Assembly (NCBI GenBank): GCA_023376005.1
Contig: CM042151.1
Location: 82,383,506 to 82,447,505, forward strand
Origin: Doryteuthis pealeii
Lineage: Eukaryota; Mollusca; Cephalopoda; Myopsida; Loliginidae
Length of the DNA: 64,000 nucleotides
Direction of reading: 5' to 3'
The position numbers and the translations under genes are program-made. Position 1 is the first letter of the stretch. Every line of letters begins with the position of its first letter. The notes under the pieces are model-generated. The model had not been told where the DNA came from and did not search any database. It was given only the letters and a program-made list of their open reading frames with translations. This document shows positions 1-10,284 of this stretch, in pieces.

Positions 1-2540
1 AAAATGTTTCTCTCTTAGAAAATACTTACAGATACCAGAAATCAAAGACATTTGAATATTTTTTATCAGAACCAAAGACTAGATCAACATCATCAACTAA
101 CAATATATCAACAATCATGATCTCAGATACCAACTCACAAAAGCAAAATGTTTCTCTCTTAGAAAATACTTACAGATACCAGAAATCAAAGACATTGAAT
201 ATTTTTTATCAGAACCAAAGACTAGATCAACAATCATCAACTAACAATATATCAACAATCATGATCTCAGATACCAACTCACAAAAGCAAAATGTTTCTC
301 TCTTAGAAAATACTTACAGATACCAGAAATCAAAGACATTTGAATATTTTTTATCAGAACCAAAGACTAGATCAACAATCATCAACTAACAATATATCAA
401 CAATCATGATCTCAGATACCAACTCACAAAAGCAAAATGTTTCTCTCTTAGAAAATACTTACAGATACCAGAAATCAAAGACATTTGAATATTTTTTATC
501 AGAACCAAAGACTAGATCAAAATCATCAAACTAACAATATATCACAATCATGATCTCAGATACCAACTCACAAAAGCAAAATGTTTCTCTCTTAGAAAAT
601 ACTTACAGATACCAGAAATCAAAGACATTTGAATATTTTTTATCAGAACCAAAGACTAGATCACAATCATCAACTAACAATATATCAACAACATGATCTC
701 AGATACCAACTCACAAAAGCAAAATGTTTCTCTCTTAGAAAATACTTACAGATACCAGAAATCAAAGACATTTGAATATTTTTTATCAGAACCAAAGACT
801 AGATCAACAATCATCAACTAACAATATATCAACATCATGATCTCAGATACCAACTCACAAAAGCAAAATGTTTCTCTCTTAGAAAATACTTCAGATACCA
901 GAAATCAAAGACATTTGAATATTTTTTATCAGAACCAAAGACTAGATCAACAATCATCAACTAACAATATATCAACAATCATGATCTCAGATACCAACTC
1001 ACAAAAGCAAAATGTTTCTTCTTAGAAAATACTTACAGATACCAGAAATCAAAGACATTTGAATATTTTTTATCAGAACCAAAGACTAGATCAACAATCA
1101 TCAACTAACAATATATCAACAATCATGATCTCAGATACCAACTCACAAAAGCAAAATGTTTCTCTTTTAGAAAATACTTACAGATACCAGAAATCAAAGA
1201 CATTTGAATATTTTTTATCAGAACCAAAGACTAGATCAACAATCATCAACTAACAATATATCAACAATCATGATCTCAGATACCAACTCACAAAAGCAAA
1301 ATGTTTCTCTCTTAGAAAATACTTACAGATACCAGAAATCAAAGACATTGAAATTTTTTATCAGAACCAAAGACTAGATCAACAATCATCAACTAACAAT
1401 ATATCAAATCATGATCTCAGATACCAACTCACAAAAGCAAAATGTTTCTCTCTTAGAAAATACTTACAGATACCAGAAATCAAAGACATTTGAATATTTT
1501 TTATCAGAACCAAAGACTAGATCAACAATCATCAACTAACAATATATCAACAATCATGATCTCAGATACCAACTCACAAAAGCAAAATGTTTCTCTCTTA
1601 GAAAATACTTACAGATACCAGAAATCAAAGACATTTGAATATTTTTATCAGAACAAGACTAGATCAAACATCATCAACTAACAATATATCAACAATCATG
1701 ATCTCAGATACCAACTCACAAAAGCAAAATGTTCTCTCTTAGAAAATACTTACAGATACCAGAAATCAAAGACATTTGAATATTTTTTATCAGAACCAAA
1801 GACTAGATCAACAATCATCAACTAACAATATATCAACAATCATGATCTCAGATACCAACACAAAAGCAAAATGTTTCTCTCTTAGAAAATACTACAGATA
1901 CCAGAAATCAAAGACATTTGAATATTTTTTATCAGAACCAAAGACTAGAATCAAATCATCAACTAACAATATATCAACAATAATGATCTCAGATACCAAC
2001 TCACAAAAGCAAAATGTTTCTCTCTTAGAAAATACTTACAGATACCAGAAATCAAAGACATTTGAATATTTTTTATCAGAACCAAAGACTAGATCAAACA
2101 TCATCAACTAACAATATATCAACAATCATGATCTCAGATACCAACTCACAAAAGCAAAATGTTTCTCTCTTAGAAAATACTTACAGATACCAGAAATCAA
2201 AGACATTTGAATATTTTTTATCAGAACCAAAGACTAGATCAACAATCATCAACTAACAATATATCAACAATCATGATCTCAGATACCAACTCACAAAAGC
2301 AAAATGTTTCTCTCTTAGAAAATACTTCAGATACCAGAAATCAAAGACATTTCGAATATTTTTTATCAGAACCAAAGACTAGATCAACAATCATCAACTA
2401 ACAATATATCAACAATCATGATCTCATACCAACTCACAAAGCAAATGTTTTCTCTTAGAAAATACTTACAGATACCAGAAATCAAAGACATTTGAATATT
2501 TTTATCAGAACCAAAGACTAGATCAACAATCATCAACTAT
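1..2540 (+). repeat. 145-bp satellite array, forward block, homologous to the zinc-finger gene tail
   Basis: About 17.5 head-to-tail copies of a ~145-bp unit; ATGATCTCAGATAC recurs at 117, 261, 406 and 550. Copies are nearly identical and differ mainly by one-base indels. Read in the plus sense a unit encodes NSQKQNVSLLENTYRYQ then SEPKTRSTI, which matches the tail repeats of the zinc-finger gene at 60.76-61.67 kb (NSQIQNVSLLENTYE; SEPNTRSTI). The unit is not a multiple of three and carries stops, so the array is non-coding. The first copy is cut by the window edge, so the array extends further left. Confidence 0.95.
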
Positions 2541-5500
2541 CTTGATTTTCGGTATCTGATCAGTATTCAGAGAGAAAACATTTTGCTTTGTATTGATCTG
2601 AGATCATGATTGAATTTGATATAATTGTTAGTTGAATGATTGTTGATCTAGTCTTTGGTTCTGATAAAAAATATTCAGAATGTTTTGATTTCTGGTATCT
2701 GTAAGTATTTTCTAAGAGAGAAACATTTTGCTTTTGTGAGTTGGTATCTGAGATCATGATGTTGATAAATATTGTTAGTTGATGATTGTTTGATCTAGTC
2801 TTGGTTCTGATAAAAAATATTCAAATGTCTTTGATTTCTGTATTCTGTAAGTATTTTCTAAGAGAGAAAGCATTTTGCTTTTGTGAGTTGGTATCTGAGA
2901 TCATGATTGTTGATATATTGTTAGTTTGATGATTGTTGATCTAGTCTTTTGGTTCTGATAAAAAATATTCAAATGTCTTTGATTTCGTGGTATCTGTAAG
3001 TATTTTCTAAGAGAGAAACATTTTGCTTTTGTGAGTTGGTATCTGAGATCATGATTGTTGATATATTGTTAAGTTGTATGATTTTGATCTAGTCTTTGGT
3101 TCTGATAAAAATATTCAATGTCTTTGATTTCTGGTATCTGTAGTATTTTCTAAGAGAGAACATTTTGCTTTTGTGGTGGTATCTGAGATCATGATTGTTG
3201 ATATATTGTTAGTTGATGATTGTTGATCTAGTCTTGGTTCTGATAAAAAATATTCAAATGTCTTTGATTTCTGGTATCTGTAAGTATTTTCTAAGAGAGA
3301 AACCATTTTGCTTTTGTGAGTTGGTATCTGAGATCATGATTGTTGATATATTGTTAGTTGATGATTGTTGATTCTAGTCTTGGTTCTGATAAAAATTTCA
3401 AATGTCTTTGATTTCTGTATCTGTAAGTATTTTCTAGAGAAAACATTTTGCTTTTGTGAGTTGGTATCTGAGATCATGATTGTTGATATATTTGTAGTTG
3501 ATGATTGTTGATCTAGTCTTTGTTCTGATAAAAAATATTCAAATGTCTTTGATTTCTGGTATCTGTAAGTATTTTCTAGAGAAACATTTTGGCTTTTGTG
3601 AGTTGGTATCTGAGATCATGATTGTTGATATATTGTTAGTTGATGATTGTTGATCTAGTCTTTGGTTCTGATTAAAAAATATTCAAATGTCTTTGATTTC
3701 TGGTATCTGTAAGTATTTTCTAAGAGAGAAACATTTTGCTTTGTGTGAGTTGGTATCTGAGATCATGATTGTTGATATATTGTTAGTTGATGATTGTTGA
3801 TCTAGTCCTTTGGTTTGATAAAAATATTCAAATGTCTTTGATTTCTGGTATCTGTAAGTATTTTCTAAAAAGAGAAACATTTTGCTTTTGTGAGTTGGTA
3901 TCTGAGATCATGATGTTGATATATTGTTAGTTGATGATTGTTGATCTAGTCTTTGGTTCTGATAAAAAATATTCAAATGTCTTTGATTTCTGGTATCTGT
4001 AAGTATTTTCTAAGAGAGAAACATTTTGCTTTTGTGAGTTGGTATCTGAGATCATGATTGTTGATATATTGTTAGTTGATGATTGTTGATCTAGTCTTTG
4101 GTTCTGATAAAAAATTCAAATGTCTTTGATTTCTGGGTATCTGAATAATTTTCTAAGAGAGAAACATTTTGCTTTTGTGAGTTGGTATCTGAGATCAATG
4201 ATGTTGATATATTGTTAGTTATGATTGTTGATCTAGTCTTTGTTCTGATAAAAAATATCAAATGTCTTTATTTCTGGTATCTGTAAGTATTTTCTAAGAG
4301 AGAAACATTTTGCTTTTGTTGAGTTGTATCTGAGATCATGATTGTTGATATATTGTTAGTTGATGATTGTTGATCTAGTCTTTGGTTCTGATAAAAAATA
4401 TCAATGTCTTTGATTCTGGTATCTGTAAGTATTTTCTAAGAGAGAAACATTTTGCTTTTGTGAGTTGGTATCTGAGATCAATGATTGTTGATATATGTTA
4501 GTTGATGATTGTTGATCTAGTCTTTGGTTCTGATAAAAAATAATTCAAATGTCTTTGATTTCTGGTATCTGTAAAGTATTTTCTAAGAGAGAAACATTTT
4601 GCTTTTGTGAGTTGGTATCTGAGATCATGAATTGTTGATATATTGTTAGTTGATGATTGTTGATCTAAGTCTTTGGTTCTGATAAAAATATTCAAATGTC
4701 TTTGATTTCTGTATCTGTAAGTATTTTCTAAGAGAGAAACATTTTGCTTTTGTGAGTTGGTATCTGAGATCATGATTGTTTGAATATATGTTAGTTGATG
4801 ATTGTTGATCTTAGTCTTTGGTTCTGATAAAAATATTCAAATGTCTTTTGATTTCTGGTATCTGTAAGTATTTTCCTAAGAGAGAAACATTTGCTTTTGT
4901 GATTGGTATCTGAAGATCATGATTGGTTGATATATTGTTAGTTGATGATTGTTGACTAGTCTTTGGTTCTGATAAAAAATATTCAAATGTCTTTGATTTC
5001 TGGTATCTGTAAGTATTTTCTAAGAGAGAAACATTTTGCTTTTGTGAGTTGGTATCTGAGATCATGATTGGTTTGATATATTGTTAGTTGATGATTGTTG
5101 ATCTAGTCTTTGGTTCTCTAAAAATATTCAATGTCTTTGATTTCTTGGTACTAAGTATTATTCTAAAGAGAAACATTTTGTTTTGTGAGTTGGTATCTGA
5201 GATCATGATTGTTGATATATTGTTAGTTGATGATTGTTGATCTAGTCTTGGTTCTGATAAAAAATATTCAAATGTCTTGATTTCTGTATCTTAAGTATTT
5301 TCTAAGGAGAAACATTTTTGCTTTTGTGAGTGGTATCTGAGATCATGATGTTGATATATTGTTAGTTGATGATTGTTGATCTAGTCTTTGGTTCTGATAA
5401 AAAAATATTCAAATGTCTTTGATTTCTGGTATCTGTAAGTATTATTTCTAAGAGAGAAACATTTGCTTTTGTGAGTTGGTAATCTGAGATCATGATTGTT

Positions 5501-6757
5501 GATATATTGTTAGTTGATGATTGTTGATCTAAGTCTTTGGTTCTGATAAAAAATATTCAAATGTCCTTGATTTCTGGTATCTGTAAGTATTTTCTAAAGA
5601 GAGAAACATTTTGCTTTTGTGAGTTGGTATCTGAGATCATGATTGTGATATATTGTTAGTTGATGATTGTGATCTAGTCTTTTGGTTCTGATAAAAATAT
5701 TCAAATGTCTTTGATTTCTGGTATCTGTAAGTATTTTCTAAGAGAGAACCATTTTGCTTTTGTGAGTTGGATCTGAGATCATGATTGTTGATATATTGTA
5801 AGTTGATGATTGTTGATCTAGTCTTTGGTTCTGATAAAAAAATATTCAAATGTCTTTGATTTCTGGTATCTGTAAGTATTTTCTAAGAGAGAAACATTTT
5901 GCTTTGTGAGTTGTATCTGAGTATCATTTGTTGATATATTGTTAGTTGATGATTGTTTGATCTATCTTTGGTTCTGAATAAAAAATATTCAAATGTCTTG
6001 ATTTCTGGTATCTGAAGTATTTTTTCTAAGAGAGAAACATTTGCTTTTGTGAGTTGGTATCTGAGATCATGATTGTTGAATATATTGTTAGTTGATGATT
6101 GTTGATCTAGTCTTTGGTTCTGATAAAAATATTCAAATGTCTTTGTTTCTGGTATCTGTAAGTATTTTCTAAGAGAGAAACATTTGCTTTTGTGAGTTGG
6201 TATCTGAGATCATGATTGTTGATATATTGTTAGTTGATGATATGATCTAGTCTTTGTTCTGATAAAAAATATTCAAATGTCTTTGATTTCTGGTATCTGT
6301 AAGTATTTCTAAGAGAGAAACATTTTGCTTTTGTGAGTTGGTATCTGAGATCATGATTGTTGATATATTTTATTGATGATTGTTATCTAGTCTTTGTTCT
6401 GATAAAAAATATTCAATGTCTTTGATTCTGGTATCTGTAAGTATTTTCTAAGAGAGAAACATTTTGCTTTTGTGAGTTTGGTATCTGAGATCATGATTGT
6501 TGATATATTGTTAGTTGATGATTGTTGATCTAGTCTTTGGTTCTGATAAAAAATATTCAATGTCTTTTGATTTCTGGTATCTGTAAGTATTTTCTAAGAG
6601 AGAAACATTTTGCTTTTGTGAGTTGTATCTGAGATCAATGATTGTTGATATATTGTTAGTTGATGATTGTTTGATCTAGTCTTTGTTCTGATAAAAAAAT
6701 ATTCGAAATGCTTTGATTTTGGTATCTGTAAGTATTTCTAAAGGAGAACATTTTGCT
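2541..6757 (-). repeat. 145-bp satellite array, inverted block
   Basis: The same satellite in opposite orientation, roughly 29 copies. The switch lies near 2540-2600, where the sequence is scrambled before regular reverse-strand units begin. This block has far more single-base insertions and deletions than the forward block, many in short homopolymers. It ends at an assembly gap. Either a true inverted array or an uncorrected long-read artefact would look like this. Confidence 0.9.
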
Positions 6758-6767
6758 NNNNNNNNNN
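6758..6767. other. Assembly gap (10 N)
   Basis: Ten N bases directly follow the satellite, so the true array length on this side is unknown. Confidence 1.
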
Positions 6768-7100
6768 CCGAGAGAGATTGAATGACTTATATTTTCGAGT
6801 TATACATCGACACGCTCATACCATGAGATCCTTGAGATTGTTATATATATAGATATAACGTTTAATTATATAAGAACCAGATCCATAAATAATATAATCC
6901 ATACATACAGATACAATATTCATTACCCAACTATATAATATATATAATATATATATATTGACATATATAAACATGGATTACGGTATCATGTTATATTGCT
7001 GTGACGGGGCTTGCAATTGATAACACCAATTATTGATTTGCCTACCAATATACATGATACGTCTATCCATGCGTATATACATTTTTGCATATATATATAT

Positions 7101-7143
<43 letters not shown>

Positions 7144-7164
7144 ATAATGGAAATTAATCCGACA
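6768..7164. other. AT-rich spacer with (TA)n tract
   Basis: No gene seen. It holds short TA tracts near 6930-6960 and a long (TA)n at about 7085-7139. The minus-strand reading frame across 6978-7292 is made of dinucleotide repeat plus the adjacent foldback and is not credible as a gene. Confidence 0.7.
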
Positions 7165-7310
7165 TATGAATAAGATATAATGAAAAAACAAACGATGTTT
7201 ACAACTGAATAAGGCTCATCAGAAGAGAACGGTTTGCACACTTTCTCTTCTGATGAGCCCTTTTCAGTTGTAAACATCGTTTGTTTTTTCATTATATCTT
7301 ATTCATATAT
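7165..7310. repeat. Foldback (hairpin) element, MITE-like
   Basis: Imperfect inverted repeat with ~65-bp arms around a short loop (CGGTTTGCACAC region). The left arm ends ...CATCAGAAGAGAA and the right arm begins TTCTCTTCTGATG. Arms differ by a few single-base changes. (TA)n tracts border it on both sides, as for the foldback at 9881. No coding potential. Confidence 0.8.
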
Positions 7311-7910
7311 ATATATATATAATGAATCTGCGTATATTGGATATATATGTTTATGTATTGTTTTGTTCTTCATATATATTAAACGTTCTATTTCTTAATC
7401 TTCTTATATATAGATATATACTGATTATTTTCATTATCTACTCTATCTATACTATCTATCTATCTATCTAAGTATTTATTATCCATCCCATCCTGTTCAT
7501 ATCTATCGATCTATCTTCTATCTAATCATGTTAATTATCAATCTCTGTTCATACTATATATCTATATTTTTATACATTTCTGTCTGTTCATATCTATCTA
7601 TCTATCGATCTGTCTGTCTGTCTGATTATTTTAATTATCAAATCTCCTGTTAATATCTATATTATCTATATTTTTATTATATTCCTTTGTTCATCTTCAT
7701 CTATCTATCTTTCATATATTTCTTCTATCTGTTCATATCTATTATCTATCTATCTTATTTATCTGAGTATTTTCCTTATCTATCCAGTCTGGTCATATCC
7801 ATCTATCTATCTATCTGATCATCTTAATTATCAATCTATGTTCATAAATGTACTATATCTATTTTTAAAAAATATATTTATGTCTGTTCATATTTAACAG
7901 CCTATCTTTC
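7311..7910. repeat. TATC/GTCT-rich compound microsatellite
   Basis: After a TA tract, from about 7440 the sequence consists of interrupted TATC and TGTC runs interspersed with a recurring longer motif (TTAATTATCAATCT, TGTTCATATCTATC). This suggests an old minisatellite of roughly 100 bp built from tetranucleotides. No gene. Confidence 0.75.
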
Positions 7911-8260
7911 TATACGTACATGTGAAATATATTTTGTTAACATGAATATGTGACAATATTTTTCTGAATGTTGTGACTCTTATAAACAAAGTACAATACA
8001 GCTGGGGTGGGGTGGTTGAATTTATGCATTTCCCAGTGAAACGCCAAGGGAAATGCAAACAGCTTCGTTTGAATTCGGTCAGCGATTCCATTACCTACGA
8101 CATAACCATTACGCAAGCGCACATTCTTAAGCTGATGGTATAGATTGGATTGTATTCAGATGAGTATCCCCTTTTGTTGAGTTGATCTCTACGTTTCAGT
8201 TTGACGGTTAACATGTCCAACTATTTGATAGGATGGGGCCTCTCTGACCAACCGTCTAGT
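7911..8260. other. Single-copy-looking spacer
   Basis: No second copy recognised in the window. Short minus-strand frames exist (7894-8091 and 7937-8122, ~60 residues), but they match no family I know and lack supporting context, so I do not call a gene. Confidence 0.4.
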
Positions 8261-8269
8261 TTATGTAGA

Positions 8270-8430
8270 GCAGGGTTAGCTCAGTCGTAGAGTGTCCGAC
8301 CAGGAAACAACAAGTTTCCTTTCGAATACCGCTCTCGTCAACTCAGCGTATGAGTTTAAAATATCCGTTAAACCAGCTGCCTCCACATTTTAGTATATAA
8401 TAAAGTTCCAACTGCAAAAAAAAAAAAAAA
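8270..8430 (+). mobile_element. tRNA-derived SINE
   Basis: A tRNA-like head starts near 8274: an A-box-like TTAGCTCAGTCGTAGAG is followed about 45 bases later by a degenerate B-box (TTTCGAATACC). A non-tRNA body and a 14-base A run (8417-8430) complete the SINE plan. It is not a functional tRNA, because the acceptor and anticodon arms do not fold cleanly. Confidence 0.65.
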
Positions 8431-8869
8431 TACATCTTTATCTTCGAACGGTAAGTAATTGATACAAATTCTTTCTCAAAGTATTGTAGGATATAAAAGT
8501 AGAAATGTACTTGTGTGAAATTAAAATCTGTTTACTAAAAGTAAATAAACTCTTACATAGATCACGCTGAAAGCATATTTCATACAGATCACTAAAGTTA
8601 AGCAACAAAGAAGCTGGTCAGTTGTAGATGAGTGACACTTAGATTTGTTTTATTTACTGGGACGAATAATCTATTTTGAATTTTAAATATGTCTCGTATC
8701 TATGCGTGCCAAATATAATAGTTTTTATGTAAGATTTAATCTAGACGGTGGAAAGGACAGACAAACCTTTCCAATCTAATAATAATACATTTTATATATA
8801 TGATATATATATATATATATTATATATATATATATATAATGTATCTATTATTATATATATATATATATG
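8431..8869. other. AT-rich spacer with (TA)n
   Basis: No gene seen. (TA)n tracts lie at about 8797-8838 and 8853-8868. Confidence 0.6.
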
Positions 8870-9235
8870 GATTCCTCGTCGAGTTTCGACGCATGAGGGT
8901 TACACACACATTGAACACCAACACAGTGATTTGTTTATAGGGTGAAGGCTTGTGTTGGACATCCACACTTTTTGGCACAGTCTGTTGGAAAGAATTGGTG
9001 CATCAAGGGTTTGCACAAACCCAATCAACGACTGACCTCAGGAAGTTTGATTCAGAGTATCCTCACCTAGACTGGTTAACAACCCAAGCTGTATGGCCGA
9101 GTCTGCCCTACTGTTTAACCCTAGCTGGAGGAATTTTTGAATTCAGAGTTTATCCCTCTCCTAGACTGGTTACCTACCCAAGGCTGAACAGCCCAGTCTG
9201 CCTACTATTTAACCCATAGCTGGAGGGAGAATATA
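8870..9235 (+). repeat. Dispersed repeat with an internal direct duplication
   Basis: The segment CTAGACTGGTTA...TTTAACCCTAGCTGGAGG occurs twice, at about 9067-9132 and 9163-9226, about 97 bp apart and diverged. A palindromic TCGTCGAGTTTCGACGCATGA lies at 8876-8896. Flanking (TA)n tracts suggest a microsatellite-associated mobile repeat. The 89-residue frame through it has no recognisable domain. Confidence 0.55.
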
Positions 9236-9241
9236 TATATA

Positions 9242-9288
<47 letters not shown>

Positions 9289-9313
9289 ATACTTTCATGT
9301 AGATATAAATTTA

Positions 9314-9338
9314 TTTCGACATTCCGTGGTCTCATCAG
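9314..9338 (-). ncRNA. Hammerhead-ribozyme-like core
   Basis: On the minus strand CTGATGA is followed by GACC, an 8-base loop region, GTC and then GAAA. This matches the CUGANGA - helix II - GAAA order of hammerhead cores found in Penelope-like elements and retrozymes. Helix II is only 3-4 bp and helix I pairing is weak, so activity is uncertain. It follows a (TA)n tract. Confidence 0.35.
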
Positions 9339-9344
9339 TCTAAT

Positions 9345-9880
9345 ATTTGGTGATTAAGAAGACTCATACCGGCTAACTTGTATATCTTTCGCGTTTTCCT
9401 TATTTTATTTTTATTTTTTACTTTTATTTTCAAAATTTTCCCGTTTACTTATTTTAGTTTTAAAAAAAAACTTTTTATTCTAATTCAGCATTTGCTAATA
9501 CCTAATTCACGGGGCCACGCGCACACTGACGATTTTTATAAACTTTATGGTTTGCTCGTGTTGATCATGTTTGTGACGTCGTATGTTCGACATTTTGATT
9601 TTTAACTTGTGACTATGCATGTTTCTAATTTCATGTATTTTATGTATTTTGTGTTTCGATTGTCGATATCGTGTGTGCGTATATATAAGTACGTATATGT
9701 TCTTATGTTTTGAGTTCTCAATTTTGGTTTAATTCTATCAAGGAAACACTTGATATAATACAACATATATAATATTATAATATATTATATATTATTATAT
9801 ATATATATATAAGTTAAATTTGTATTATTATGGAAAAATGATCTCAATTACTTCTGTAAGAGCTGTATTTATTTATTTAT
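9345..9880. other. AT-rich spacer
   Basis: No convincing gene. The 75-residue plus frame at 9378-9605 is hydrophobic from T-rich sequence and is not recognisable. A (TA)-rich tract lies at about 9757-9811. Confidence 0.5.
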
Positions 9881-10030
9881 TCATAACTAATACAAATGAA
9901 AAGTTTGTCTAACATTGGTTTCTGAATATCACTTTTTCGGATTATTCGTCGTCAATAACAACAAATAACACCGAAAAAGTGATATTTATAAACCAATGGT
10001 TAGACAGACTTTCAGTTGTATTAATATGAA
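9881..10030. repeat. Foldback element, MITE-like
   Basis: Inverted repeat with ~60-bp arms: TGTCTAACATTGGTTTCTGA and ATATCACTTTTTCGG on the left are mirrored by CCGAAAAAGTGATAT and CCAATGGTTAGACA on the right, around a ~30-base loop. A (TA)n tract follows. Confidence 0.8.
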
Positions 10031-10050
10031 TATATATGAATATATATATA

Positions 10051-10084
<34 letters not shown>

Positions 10085-10085
10085 T

Positions 10086-10167
10086 AAGATAAATCTATGA
10101 GTCAGATAAACCTATAAAGTTTCGCTTAATTCTTTTAGTAGGTTTATCGATCATTAGATTTATCTTT
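10086..10167. repeat. Short inverted repeat
   Basis: AAGATAAATCTATGAGTCAG...GATAAACCTA is mirrored by TAGGTTTATCGATC...AGATTTATCTT around a 15-base loop. A small foldback between (TA)n and the LINE 3' end. Confidence 0.6.
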
Positions 10168-10284
10168 AATTATTTGCTCTACTTAGGTATTGAGTACTTT
10201 TACTTATTAGATTTGTTTCCTGGTTTTTTATGAATATATAATTTTATATATATTATAATATATATATTATATATATCATCATCA

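Noticed and set aside
117..5849. Many 60-111-codon frames in the satellite
   Set aside because: The unit is not a multiple of three, each frame ends at the same stop within 1-2 units, and indels shift frames at random; these are remnants of the zinc-finger tail code, not genes.
1..6757. Possible CRISPR array
   Set aside because: The whole 145-bp unit is repeated with no variable spacers, and the context is animal DNA.
8270..8345. Functional tRNA gene
   Set aside because: Boxes are degenerate, the arms do not fold, and an A-tailed body follows; a SINE fits better.
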